Positions 1 through 9,522 of a stretch of 64,000 nucleotides of DNA are shown one piece after another. The stretch spans positions 1 to 64,000 of the forward strand of contig NZ_JARESG010000014.1 in NCBI RefSeq assembly GCF_029076445.1, in the 5' to 3' direction. A model generated the notes under the pieces. That model was not told where the DNA came from and did not search any database. It saw nothing but the letters and a program-made list of their open reading frames with translations. The DNA comes from Pseudarthrobacter naphthalenicus. Its GTDB lineage: Bacteria; Actinomycetota; Actinomycetes; Actinomycetales; Micrococcaceae. Position 1 is the stretch's first letter; each line of letters opens with the position of its first letter. The translations under genes and the position numbers were made by a program.

Positions 1-497
1 TCACCCAACTGCGCGCCGACACCGTCGCAGCCTGGCTCCTCGGCGGGGAAGCCGACCTCATCCCCTCACCGAAAGCCCAGGTCCTGGTCACCGTGCCGGT
101 GTTCGCACTGATGGGCCTGACCGAGGAACCCGCCATCCTCGACGGTTACGGACCCATCCCACCATCCATGGCCCGCACCCTCATCGCCGATGGTGCAGAG
201 TCCTTCCACCGCGTCCTGGTTGACCCCCGCAACGGCGCACCCCTCGAAATCGGCCGCGACAGCTACCGGGTCCCCAAAGCCATGAGGCAATGGCTGCGCC
301 TGCGGGACGGCAAATGCCCATTCCCCGGCTGTAACAACCAATCCCTGGACAACGACGCCGACCACATCCTCGCCTGGGCCAACGCCGGAACCACCGGCAT
401 CACCAACCTCGCCCAACCATGCCGCCGCCACCACCGGCTCAAACACACCTCACCCTGGACACCCACACCGGCGAGCGCCACCGAACCTCCCGGATAG
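1..497 (+). CDS. DUF222/HNH endonuclease, C-terminal part, cut by window start and ended early by an in-frame TAG
   Basis: The reading frame is already open at the window edge (codons start at position 3), so the N-terminus lies outside. The visible part begins with the QLRADTVAAWLL stretch typical of the DUF222 (13E12-type) region. It then carries an HNH nuclease module: CPFPGC (zinc pair), DADHILAW, and CRRHHRLKH, which hold the usual metal and catalytic His residues. These proteins are abundant in Arthrobacter and relatives and are presumed DNA endonucleases of unknown biological role. The frame stops at TAG 495-497 right after EPPG, where relatives normally continue W-x-SPTGRHY. The expected SPTGRHY continuation is found in the same frame just after the stop, so TGG (Trp) to TAG is the simplest reading. 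The HNH core is intact, so a truncated but active protein remains possible. Confidence 0.85.
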   Translation, partial: TQLRADTVAAWLLGGEADLIPSPKAQVLVTVPVFALMGLTEEPAILDGYGPIPPSMARTLIADGAESFHRVLVDPRNGAPLEIGRDSYRVPKAMRQWLRLRDGKCPFPGCNNQSLDNDADHILAWANAGTTGITNLAQPCRRHHRLKHTSPWTPTPASATEPPG

Positions 498-920
498 ATT
501 TCCCCCACCGGCCGCCACTACACCAGCGAACACCCCGACTTCGAACGACCCATCTGGCCAGAAAAGGTGGACACCGCCGGGTTCGACACTGCCGGGTTGG
601 ACACCGCCGGGTTGGACACTGCCAGGCTCGACGCCGCCATGTTGGACACTGCCCTCGCTCGGGGCGTTCCCAACACCGTTCCCAGCTATACCCTGCCCCT
701 GCACCTGCCTCGACCCTTGTCTCTGCCCGAAGATGATCTTCCGGAGTATGTGCTATTTCCTGATGACTCGCTCCCAGGGCGGCCCCTACCCCAGGATCCC
801 TTTTTGAAGTGGGCGTCTCAGGGCTGGGGTTCTCAGAGCCGGGCGACGGACGGTTGGATGGCTGACGCCTGGTCGGCACCCACGGCAGATACGACCGTGG
901 GCCGAACCGCGGAACTATAA
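498..920 (+). pseudogene. Detached C-terminal tail of the DUF222/HNH gene, same frame, downstream of the TAG
   Basis: From 498 the frame stays open to TAA at 918-920 and reads ISPTGRHYTSEHPDFERPIW, the conserved C-terminal motif of this family, followed by a long Pro/Asp-rich tail containing LDTAG pentapeptide repeats. It would be translated only by read-through of the amber codon, or by internal initiation at GTG 567, which has no convincing ribosome-binding site. The match in frame and motif order shows it is the distal part of the upstream gene and not a separate gene. Confidence 0.7.
570..659 (+). repeat. Six tandem 15-bp units encoding xDTAG-type pentapeptides
   Basis: Units start at 570, 585, 600, 615, 630 and 645. 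The best-conserved form is gacaccgccgggttg. They keep the reading frame and encode DTAGF, DTAGL, DTAGL, DTARL, DAAML and DTALA. They lie in the non-conserved tail of the HNH protein, where length variation would be tolerated. Confidence 0.85.
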
Positions 921-980
921 GCCAGCAGGCGCTGGCACCGGTCCGCAGTTCGGCCCAGGGCCGGACTCGTTAGCTATTCA

Positions 981-1044
981 GTTATTCATCAGGGAAGTTA
1001 TTCAAGAAGGCGGTTATTCAAGAAGGCAGTTATTCAACAGGCCA
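981..1044. repeat. Four tandem 16-bp repeats in the gap between the HNH gene and amt
   Basis: Units 981-996, 997-1012, 1013-1028 and 1029-1044 all begin gttattca. The middle two are gttattcaagaaggcg and gttattcaagaaggca. An additional gctattca precedes the array at about 973. The repeat lies between the 3' ends of two convergent genes in an otherwise featureless stretch (921-1087) and is more AT-rich than its surroundings. It is too short and has no spacers, so it is not a CRISPR. Confidence 0.85.
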
Positions 1045-1087
1045 GTGGCGCCCTGGATCGGGCAGGTTACGTATTGGGCGTTATCTA

Positions 1088-2377
1088 TCAGGCGCGTTGC
1101 GGCGAACCCAGCTCCACGGGGTCTTCATCCGTCAGGTACGCCAGCTCGGAGTGGGCAGCGAGGTCGATACCCCGAAGCTCGTCTTCCGGCTTGATACGGA
1201 GGCCAATCGCACGGTCCAGGATCTTCGCCAGAACCCAGGTGACCCCGAACGAGTAGGCCAGCACTGAGACAGTGGCCAGCGCCTGGATGCCAAGTTGCTG
1301 GAAGCCGCCGCCGTAGAAGAGACCGCTCACACCGTTCGGAGCCTTATCGGTCGCAAAGAGCCCGATCAGCAGGGTACCGATGATGCCGCCCACCAGGTGG
1401 ACGCCTACGACGTCCAGCGAATCGTCATAGCCCAGGCGGAACTTCCATTCGATGGCGAGTGAGCAGACTGCGCCGGCGATGGCCCCGATGGCCACTGCAC
1501 CCAGCGGGCTCACGGCACCGCACGCCGGAGTAATGGCAACCAAAGCGGCGATCAGGCCCGATGCCGCGCCCATGCTGGTGGCCGCCCCGTGACGGACCCG
1601 TTCAACCAGCGCCCAGGCAAGGAGCCCCGCCGACGCCGCTACGGCCGTGTTCAGGAAAACCACGGACGCCGACTGGCCGGCCGAGAGTGCCGAGCCCGCG
1701 TTGAATCCGAACCAGCCAATCCAGAGCAGGCCAGCGCCGATAAGCACCAGGGGCCGGCTGTGCGGCTTGGTGTGCTCCATCTTTGGCCAGCCGGAACTCT
1801 TTCCAAGAACCAGGGCCAGGGCCAGTGCGGCGGCGCCGGCGTTCATGTGTACTGCCGTGCCACCGGCGAAGTCGATGGCCTTGATGCCATTGGCAATCCA
1901 GCCGCCGGTAACGCTTCCGTCGGCAGACGAGAAGGCGAACACCCAGTGCGCAATGGGGAAGTAAACGACCGTGGCCCAGATGCCCGCGAACAGCATCCAC
2001 GCACCGAACTTCATGCGCCCCGCCGCCGCTCCCGCAACCAGCGCGGTGGTCACGCAGGCGAAGAAGAGTTGGAAGGCCGCGAACAGGATGAGCGGGATGG
2101 ATGCCGAGTCGTCCTTGGCCAGCATTTGTCCCATGCCCGGAAATTCGGTGATATCACCGATCAGCCCCAGGCCCCCCACAGAGTTGCCGAAGGCCAATGA
2201 GTAGCCGAACAGCGCCCAGAGCACAGCCACGAGGCTCGCGCCGCCGAAGCACATCATCATCATGTTGAGAATACGGCGGGACCCCACCATGCCTCCGTAA
2301 AACAGGGCGAGGGCGGGGATCATCATGCAGACCAGCGCGGAGCTGGCCAGAATCCAAGCGACATTTCCCGAATCCAT
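1088..2377 (-). CDS. amt: Ammonium transporter (Amt family)
   Basis: A 429-residue polytopic membrane protein with about 11 transmembrane helices that conducts ammonium/ammonia into the cell. Family marks: FYGGMVGSRRILNMMMM near residue 27, DFAGGTAVHMNAG with the structural Asp169 and pore His177, and HLVGG with the second pore His327. I chose the ATG at 2375-2377 (MDSGN...) because it is preceded by AAAGGGG and gives the usual Amt N-terminus; the frame stays open 30 codons upstream but that part resembles no Amt. No glnK/glnD genes follow; the neighbour upstream is gdhA, also on the minus strand. A GlnR-like box lies about 150 bp upstream. Confidence 0.95.
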   Translation of the reverse strand: MDSGNVAWILASSALVCMMIPALALFYGGMVGSRRILNMMMMCFGGASLVAVLWALFGYSLAFGNSVGGLGLIGDITEFPGMGQMLAKDDSASIPLILFAAFQLFFACVTTALVAGAAAGRMKFGAWMLFAGIWATVVYFPIAHWVFAFSSADGSVTGGWIANGIKAIDFAGGTAVHMNAGAAALALALVLGKSSGWPKMEHTKPHSRPLVLIGAGLLWIGWFGFNAGSALSAGQSASVVFLNTAVAASAGLLAWALVERVRHGAATSMGAASGLIAALVAITPACGAVSPLGAVAIGAIAGAVCSLAIEWKFRLGYDDSLDVVGVHLVGGIIGTLLIGLFATDKAPNGVSGLFYGGGFQQLGIQALATVSVLAYSFGVTWVLAKILDRAIGLRIKPEDELRGIDLAAHSELAYLTDEDPVELGSPQRA

Positions 2378-2510
2378 GGGAAACCCCTTTCGTGATGCGA
2401 AGAGCGAACGGTAATCGCCCGTGAGAGCCGCTCCGGAGGAGGGACGCGGAATCCGTACCACGTTCACTGGAGGGCAGCTATTGCCGTCTGATTCCCACTG
2501 TAGGACTGCC

Positions 2511-2570
2511 GTTTCGCGCTGGGTTTCCGCCTTGTTAAATCATCGTTTCAGTCATTCACCTGCGAGTTTC
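2511..2570 (-). promoter_or_regulatory. GlnR-like box array upstream of amt
   Basis: Reading towards amt on the minus strand: GAAAC (2570-2566), 6 nt, GTGAA (2559-2555), 5 nt, GAAAC (2549-2545), 6 nt, TTAAC (2538-2534), 6 nt, GAAAC (2527-2523), then another GAAAC at 2515-2511. Actinobacterial GlnR sites are alternating gTnAC and GaAAc half-sites 6 nt apart, so this fits closely. The 318-bp gap 2378-2695 contains this site, the gdhA terminator hairpin and a leader before amt; I see no gene in it. No GlnR gene is present in the window, so the regulator is inferred. Confidence 0.5.
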
Positions 2571-2598
2571 AGAGGTCACTCCAGTTTTCGCCACCAAG

Positions 2599-2638
2599 CA
2601 CAGCGGCCACGGACCCTGGTGGGTCCGTGGCCGCTGTG
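2599..2638 (-). terminator. Hairpin downstream of gdhA
   Basis: A perfect 18-bp stem (2599-2616 with 2621-2638) around the loop TGGT, beginning about 57 bp beyond the gdhA stop. It has no U-tract on the gdhA strand, so it may act as a factor-independent terminator of the actinobacterial type or as a 3'-end stabiliser. Confidence 0.7.
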
Positions 2639-2695
2639 ACATAAAAGCGCTGTGACATAAGCTGCGCTGTGGCGGGAGCTATCCGGGCGGATGCC

Positions 2696-4042
<1,347 letters not shown>

Positions 4043-4050
4043 TCAAATTC

Positions 4051-4079
4051 GTTAAATGTTCAACATCAAATGATAACAA
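4051..4079 (-). promoter_or_regulatory. Likely gdhA promoter with internal palindrome
   Basis: On the minus strand TTGTTA (4079-4074), a 17-nt spacer and TTTAAC (4056-4051) resemble -35 and -10 elements just upstream of the GAGGAG/GTG start. The 11-bp palindrome ATGTTCAACAT (4056-4066) overlaps the spacer and -10 and could be an operator. Confidence 0.4.
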
Positions 4080-4226
4080 CCGAACGTTCCTGTCCCGCCC
4101 TTTATGTCGTTCGCCCGGAAATACGTCCTCAGGCAGGTAGCTCAAGCCGTCGTTTAGGGGGCCCGGAACGACAGAGAGCGCAACCCAGTTGGGTGCGTGG
4201 GCGCCGGACGTGAAACCATACCCAGC

Positions 4227-5084
4227 ATGGCCCAGAAAATTGCGTACCAGGGTGAGCCCGGCGCCAACTCAAATATTGCGTGCATGGACATGTTCCCCGA
4301 GCTGGAGAGCGTACCTTGTGCCAGCTTCGAGGACGCCTTTGAGCTGGTGGCCAGCGGTGAGGCCGAGCTGGCCATGATTCCGATCGAGAACTCCATCGCC
4401 GGCCGGGTGGCGGATATCCACATTCTGCTGCCCCAGTCGAACCTGCAGATTGTGGGAGAGTTCTTCCTCCCCATCCACTTCGACCTGCTGGGCATTCCGG
4501 GCAGCACCATCGACGGCGCCACCGAGGTCCACAGCCACATCCACGCCCTGGGGCAATGCCGCCGCCTGATCCGTGACGCCAAGCTCCGCCCCGTCATCGC
4601 CGGCGATACGGCCGGCTCCGCACGGGAAGTCCGGGAGTGGAACGACCCCACCAAGCTGTCCCTCGCGCCACCGCTCGCGGCCCGGATCTACGGCCTGGAG
4701 GTGCTGGCCTCGCGCGTCGAGGACGATCCCTCCAACACCACCCGCTTTGTGGTGCTGGCGCGGGAAAAAGACCTGCCCACCCGGGAGGAACTGCCGGGTC
4801 CGGCGGTGACCAGCTTTGTGTTCCGCGTCCGGAACGTTCCGTCTGCGCTGTACAAGGCACTGGGCGGCTTCGCCACGAACGGCGTGAACATGACCCGGCT
4901 CGAAAGCTACATGGTGGGGGACGAGTTCGCCGCCACCATGTTCATGGTGGACGTGGAAGGCCACCCCGAAGACACGCCGCTGCGGCTGGCGCTCGAGGAA
5001 CTCGAGTTCTTCACCACCGAAGTACGCATCCTGGGCGTCTACCCCGCGGCCGAGCACCGCACCCAGCGGGCTGTCAGCCGCTAA
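4227..5084 (+). CDS. pheA: Prephenate dehydratase
   Basis: A 285-residue stand-alone prephenate dehydratase, converting prephenate to phenylpyruvate in phenylalanine synthesis. It opens with IAYQGEPGANS, contains the TTRF motif at 171-174 whose Thr is catalytic in the family, and ends in an ACT regulatory domain (about 195-275) with LESYMV in place of the common ESRP element. Start: ATG at 4227 gives the normal N-terminus; a GTG ten codons earlier is possible. No strong ribosome-binding site is seen. A short inverted repeat (acccagttgggt, 4183-4194) lies upstream. It diverges from gdhA and converges on the betT-like gene. Confidence 0.93.
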   Translation: MAQKIAYQGEPGANSNIACMDMFPELESVPCASFEDAFELVASGEAELAMIPIENSIAGRVADIHILLPQSNLQIVGEFFLPIHFDLLGIPGSTIDGATEVHSHIHALGQCRRLIRDAKLRPVIAGDTAGSAREVREWNDPTKLSLAPPLAARIYGLEVLASRVEDDPSNTTRFVVLAREKDLPTREELPGPAVTSFVFRVRNVPSALYKALGGFATNGVNMTRLESYMVGDEFAATMFMVDVEGHPEDTPLRLALEELEFFTTEVRILGVYPAAEHRTQRAVSR

Positions 5085-5116
5085 CCGGCCGACGCCCGCT
5101 CCGGGCGGCTGCTGCG

Positions 5117-7369
5117 TTATTCCTTCGCGGCCGTCCCGTCAGGCTCTGCGGGCTCGATCTTGGCAATGGAACCAGTGGCCGGGGCCACGGGCGGGGTGAG
5201 CACGGAGGCGTAATCGTGCTGCGTTGAGTACGTCAGGAAGCCCAGGTGGGCCTCGTAACGGTCCAGCACGTCGTCGATGATCTGCTGGTGGGTGACACCC
5301 ATCAGGTCATACCCCTCCGAGCCGGTCTGCGCGAACACCTCAACGCGGTAGTACACGTCGGTTTCGCGGGACATGCGGCCGCCGAACATGGGCACCGGCG
5401 CCTCCACGGCCTGGACCTGGTACAGGAAGTCGCGGTGGTTCGGGATCCGGACAACCAGCGCATGGCTGGAGATGTTGGTGTCCTCGTTGGGGATGATGTC
5501 CAGGGTTGCCTCGTAGCCCTGCTTCGTGAATTCGCGGAGCACGTCGGCGAGGGCCGGCTGCACGACGCGTTCCATGAACTGGGCCACCTGCTTCTTCGAC
5601 GGGTAGGCGCGCATCCCGGCCAGCCGTTGCCGCCAGGTGCGGTCCGGCACCATGCCGCCGTGCGCCGCCGTCGACTGCCTGCGCAGGACCTGGCCCTCGC
5701 GCTCAGCCCGCTCCATCCGCAGCGCCTTCGAGAACGAGGCCATCACCAGCCACGCGATGATGGTCACCGGCAGGGCGAAGATGAGCGTGGCGTATTCCAT
5801 GGTGGTCACACCACCGGCAATCAGCATGGCGATGGTCAGCAAGGCGGTGAGGACCGCCCAGAAGATGCGGAGCCACTTGGCGCCGTCCTGGGACGGGTCC
5901 GGGATGGAGGAGGAGAAGTTGGACATCACCATGGCGCCGGAGTTGGCGCTCGTCAGGTAGAACAGCAGGCCGGACAGCGTGCCCAGGCCAATCAGGAAGC
6001 TGGCGCCGGGGAACATTTCCAGCAAGGCGTACCAGCCCTGTTCCGGGCTGTCCACGGCCAGCTGGGCGAACTCTTTGTTCCCGCTCAGGACCTCATGCAT
6101 GGCACTGTTGCCGAAGATGCTCACGATCAGGAAGTCGCACAGGACCGGGGCGGTGATGGCGGCGATGACAAACTCCCGCAGGGTGCGGCCGCGGGAGATG
6201 CGGGCCAGGAACAGGCCCACGAACGGGCCCCACGCCAGCCAGAAAGCCCAGAAGAAGAGCGTCCAGCCGGCCATCCACTGGGACCCGCCTTCCTCGTACG
6301 CAAAGGTCTGCAGGGTGCGGTCGGGCAGGGTGAACAGGAACCGGCCGATGTTCTCCACCATCGCGTTCAGCAGGAACGAGGTCTTGCCGGTTACCAGGAT
6401 GTACAGCAGCATGGCCGCCGAGCTCCAGATGTTCAGCTCCGAAATCCAGCGGATGCCTTTATCCACGCCGGACGTGCACGCGGCGATGGTCAGCACGACG
6501 GCGACAATCACCAGGGCGATCTGCAGCGCGAGTCCCTGCTCCAGGCCGAATATCAGCGCGAAGCCCACGTTCAGGAGCACCACCCCGATCCCCATGGATG
6601 TGGCAACGCCGAAGACCGTTCCCACCAGCGTGACGATGTCGATAGCGTCGCCGATGCCGCCGCGGACCCGCTTGCCGAGCAGCGGGTAAAGGGCAGCGCG
6701 GATGGAGAGCGGCATGCCCCACCGGTAGGCGAAATATCCCATAGCCATGCCGAGGAGGGCATACATGGCCCAGCCGGCTACGCCGTAGTGGAACATGGTC
6801 CAGACCACGGCATCCGCGGCGGCCGCCGGAGTTTGTCCCTGGCCTGCCGGCGGCGACATGTACTGGCTGATGGGCCCGGTAACGGAGAAGAAGAGCATGT
6901 CGATGCCCACCCCGGCAGCAAAGAGCATGGCCACCCAGGTGAAGAGCTTGTACTGGGGCCGCGAGTGGTCCGGGCCCAGACGGACAGAGCCTTCCTTGGA
7001 GAAGGCGACCCAGAGGACGAACCCGATCACCACGGTCACGGTGAGGACGTAGAACCAGCCCACGTTCTCTGCGATCCAGGCCACCACCGTCTTCATGGTG
7101 GACTGGGCGTTCGCAGGCACCAGCATCGCCCAGACGGAGAAGGCGATGATGATGACCGAGGCGATGACGAATACACGCCAGTTGACTTTAGGCTGCGGGG
7201 CCTCGATGAGTTCGGCGGGGCCGCGGCTGAGTTCCTGGCTGGAAACCGGTGGTCGGTTCTCAAATTCCGGGCCGCCGCGCTTGCGATCTGTACCGCCAAG
7301 CTGACTGCGTGGAACTAATGCCTGCGGTGGTCCGTCTGCCGGACGCCGCGTGTCTTCTTGTTCAGCCAT
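5117..7369 (-). CDS. betT: BCCT-family choline transporter, BetT-like
   Basis: A 750-residue transporter with a long polar N-terminus (about 60 residues), about 12 membrane helices and a cytoplasmic C-terminal domain of about 190 residues. Segments such as GVGIDMLFFSVTGPISQYM, the Trp-rich WTLFFWAFWLAWGPFVGLF and LARISRGRTLREFV match E. coli BetT, a high-affinity proton-coupled choline carrier feeding glycine betaine synthesis. The C-terminal domain, which in BetT senses osmolarity, is present. ATG at 7367-7369 is used; its ribosome-binding site is weak. The choline specificity is inferred from similarity. No bet oxidation genes are adjacent. Confidence 0.82.
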   Translation of the reverse strand: MAEQEDTRRPADGPPQALVPRSQLGGTDRKRGGPEFENRPPVSSQELSRGPAELIEAPQPKVNWRVFVIASVIIIAFSVWAMLVPANAQSTMKTVVAWIAENVGWFYVLTVTVVIGFVLWVAFSKEGSVRLGPDHSRPQYKLFTWVAMLFAAGVGIDMLFFSVTGPISQYMSPPAGQGQTPAAAADAVVWTMFHYGVAGWAMYALLGMAMGYFAYRWGMPLSIRAALYPLLGKRVRGGIGDAIDIVTLVGTVFGVATSMGIGVVLLNVGFALIFGLEQGLALQIALVIVAVVLTIAACTSGVDKGIRWISELNIWSSAAMLLYILVTGKTSFLLNAMVENIGRFLFTLPDRTLQTFAYEEGGSQWMAGWTLFFWAFWLAWGPFVGLFLARISRGRTLREFVIAAITAPVLCDFLIVSIFGNSAMHEVLSGNKEFAQLAVDSPEQGWYALLEMFPGASFLIGLGTLSGLLFYLTSANSGAMVMSNFSSSIPDPSQDGAKWLRIFWAVLTALLTIAMLIAGGVTTMEYATLIFALPVTIIAWLVMASFSKALRMERAEREGQVLRRQSTAAHGGMVPDRTWRQRLAGMRAYPSKKQVAQFMERVVQPALADVLREFTKQGYEATLDIIPNEDTNISSHALVVRIPNHRDFLYQVQAVEAPVPMFGGRMSRETDVYYRVEVFAQTGSEGYDLMGVTHQQIIDDVLDRYEAHLGFLTYSTQHDYASVLTPPVAPATGSIAKIEPAEPDGTAAKE

Positions 7370-7521
7370 GGAATCTCATGCTAGTACACGCGGCCAAAAC
7401 GGGGCCCGGCCGGAGGTCGTCTGTACCCCCGCCTCGGGCGTCCGATTTCACGGGAACGGAGGCTTCTTCCCAGTGTCAATTCACGCCGGTTTGTGGCCCG
7501 CGGGGCCATCGTTTTCGCCGT

Positions 7522-9414
7522 TCAAACGGGTTTACGGCTGGGCAGGAGGGGCGCGAAGAAGGCCGCAAGTTCCGCTGTTGCCGACAAAGGCAGCACGTTC
7601 GCCACATACTGGTCCGGCCGGACCACCACCACAACGCCGTCCCGGTGCAGGCCGCGGAGTTCGAAGATGTCAGCCTTGGGATCAGTGGCGTAGACCTTCT
7701 CGTAGTCCCTGAGTTTGAACGGTCCCACGTATGGCTTGAACACCTCCGGGACGGTGCCGATGTCCACGCTGGTGTGGTCCTGTTGGTAGATGACTTTGAC
7801 GTCGAACCAGGCGTCCCGATCAGCTCCCGACGGCGTCGCATCGAGCGGCGATTCGGCTGAGGTCGCGAGCCACCCGGCCAGGTCCGTGGTGGGTGAGGGG
7901 GCGCCTGCGGCTGCCGGGTCCGCGAAGACGTAGATGCGCCAGCGGCCATCGGCTGTGGCATGGTGCCCAAGGTGGATGGGGTTCGCGTCGCACACCCGGA
8001 CCACCGGCGCAGACTTGAACCGCTTGCCGATGGGGAAGCCGGCCGCCAAATGCTGGTGGGTGGCTTCGGCAGTGATGAGGGACGGCGTGTACTGGGTCAT
8101 GAATCCTGCGGGGAACTCGGCCGTCCTGACATAGAAGTCCTCCAGTTCGGAGGGGTTCTCGAACTCCTCCGGCTTCTTCGCCATCATGGTGGACCATACT
8201 TTGTCGAAGTCGATGAGGTTCTTCGCCACCACCTGGCGCTCCGCCGAGTACGTGGCGAGCAGGCTGGCGGGGCTACGGCCTTCCAGGACGTGTCCGAGTT
8301 TCCAGCCGAGATTGAAGCCGTCCTGCAACGAAACGTTCATGCCCTGGCCGGCCTTGGCGCTGTGTGTGTGGCAGGCGTCGCCGGTGATGAAAACGCGTGG
8401 CGTGCGCTCGCCACGCTGGTCCGGAAGGACGTCGTCGAACCTGTCCGTCAGGCGGTGCGCAACCTCATACACGCTGTGCCAGGCAACGTTTCTGACGTCA
8501 AGCGAGTAGGGGCGCAGGATGGCGTTCGCATGCGCGATGATCTGCTCGATCGTGGTGCTTCGCACGGCGCCCTTGTTCGCCGGGTCCACTTCACCGAGAT
8601 CCACGTACATCCGGAAGAGATGGCCGCCTTCGCGCGGGATCAGCAGGATGCTCCCGCCTGCCCCGGACTGGATGGCGCACTTGGTCCGGATATCGGGGAA
8701 ATCCGTGACGGCGAGGACATCCATGACTCCCCACGCATGATGTGCCTCGTCGCCGGCCATGGTGCAGCCGATGGCGGCCCGCACCTTGCTGCGCGCGCCG
8801 TCCGCACCCACAACGTATTTGGCCCGGACCACGCGTTCTTCGCCCTCGTTCGGACCGACGGCATGGGCGAGGGTGACGGTCACGGGATAATCGCCTTCAC
8901 CCACTTCGAGGCTGCGGAACTCGTAACCGTAGTCCGGTTTCATCCGGGTTGGCGCGTCCGCCATGTATTCGGCGAAGTAGTCCAGCACGCGGGCCTGGTT
9001 GACAATCAGGTGCGGAAATTCGCTGATGCCCATCTCATCGTCAACAGCCCGCGCGGCCCGGACAATCCGGGAGTGGTCCGCGGGGTCAGGCTTCCAGAAC
9101 GCCATCTCGGTGATGCGGTACGCCTCGGCGATGATCCGCTCGGCGAAGCCAAAGGCCTGGAAGGTCTCCACACTGCGGGCCTGGATGCCGTCCGCCTGGC
9201 CGATCACCAGCCTCCCGGCACGGCGTTCCACAATGCGGGTGGTGATGCCGGGAAATTGGGAAAGCTGGGCGGCCGCGAGCATTCCAGCCGGGCCGGTGCC
9301 GACAATCAGCACGTCGACTTCGCCCGGCAGGTCTGCAGGCCGGTTGAGACCGACGCCGGCGGCAGGCTGGATGCGGGGGTCCCCTGATACGTAACCGTGG
9401 TGATGGAACTGCAC
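7522..9414 (-). CDS. FAD-dependent aromatic hydroxylase, 3-hydroxybenzoate 4-monooxygenase-like
   Basis: A flavoprotein monooxygenase of about 630 residues with the FAD GTGPAGM motif near residue 42, an RxxGQADGIQARSVE substrate-domain segment, the second FAD motif GDACHTHSAKAGQGMN, and a C-terminal thioredoxin-like dimerisation domain typical of phenol hydroxylase/MobA-type enzymes. The close resemblance is to 3-hydroxybenzoate 4-hydroxylase, which feeds protocatechuate. I chose GTG 9414-9412 because GAGGAAG lies 6 nt upstream and it gives the usual QFHHHGYVSGD start; an in-frame GTG at 9426 has no ribosome site. No other aromatic-degradation gene is nearby, so the substrate is uncertain. 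Confidence 0.8.
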   Translation of the reverse strand: MQFHHHGYVSGDPRIQPAAGVGLNRPADLPGEVDVLIVGTGPAGMLAAAQLSQFPGITTRIVERRAGRLVIGQADGIQARSVETFQAFGFAERIIAEAYRITEMAFWKPDPADHSRIVRAARAVDDEMGISEFPHLIVNQARVLDYFAEYMADAPTRMKPDYGYEFRSLEVGEGDYPVTVTLAHAVGPNEGEERVVRAKYVVGADGARSKVRAAIGCTMAGDEAHHAWGVMDVLAVTDFPDIRTKCAIQSGAGGSILLIPREGGHLFRMYVDLGEVDPANKGAVRSTTIEQIIAHANAILRPYSLDVRNVAWHSVYEVAHRLTDRFDDVLPDQRGERTPRVFITGDACHTHSAKAGQGMNVSLQDGFNLGWKLGHVLEGRSPASLLATYSAERQVVAKNLIDFDKVWSTMMAKKPEEFENPSELEDFYVRTAEFPAGFMTQYTPSLITAEATHQHLAAGFPIGKRFKSAPVVRVCDANPIHLGHHATADGRWRIYVFADPAAAGAPSPTTDLAGWLATSAESPLDATPSGADRDAWFDVKVIYQQDHTSVDIGTVPEVFKPYVGPFKLRDYEKVYATDPKADIFELRGLHRDGVVVVVRPDQYVANVLPLSATAELAAFFAPLLPSRKPV

Positions 9415-9440
9415 GGGCTTCCTCACTTCGTTGTGTGAAT

Positions 9441-9454
9441 GTACTCGATAGTAC
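9441..9454. promoter_or_regulatory. Short inverted repeat upstream of the monooxygenase gene
   Basis: GTACT-CGAT-AGTAC, a 5-bp stem, lies about 27-40 bp before the chosen start codon, where a repressor or activator could sit. No regulator gene is adjacent; weak evidence. Confidence 0.3.
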
Positions 9455-9522
9455 GCTTCACGCCCCGCGATTTCAGGAGCAGTGCCAGGCCGGGCTTTGT
9501 GCGCCCGGCGAGGAGACCCGTA

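Noticed and set aside
981-1044. Possible CRISPR array
   Set aside because: Units are 16 bp, contiguous with no spacers, and there are no cas genes.
5246-7318. Long plus-strand open frame (690 codons) opposite betT
   Set aside because: It is the mirror of a well-supported BCCT gene, composed of His/Gly/Asp/Glu/Gln-rich low-complexity sequence with no family motif; GC-rich third positions keep the antisense frame open.
7960-9387. Long plus-strand open frame opposite the flavin monooxygenase
   Set aside because: Antisense shadow of a gene with FAD motifs; no independent evidence.
9415-9426. GTG at 9426 as monooxygenase start
   Set aside because: No ribosome site, while GAGGAAG precedes the GTG at 9414, which also gives the usual family N-terminus.
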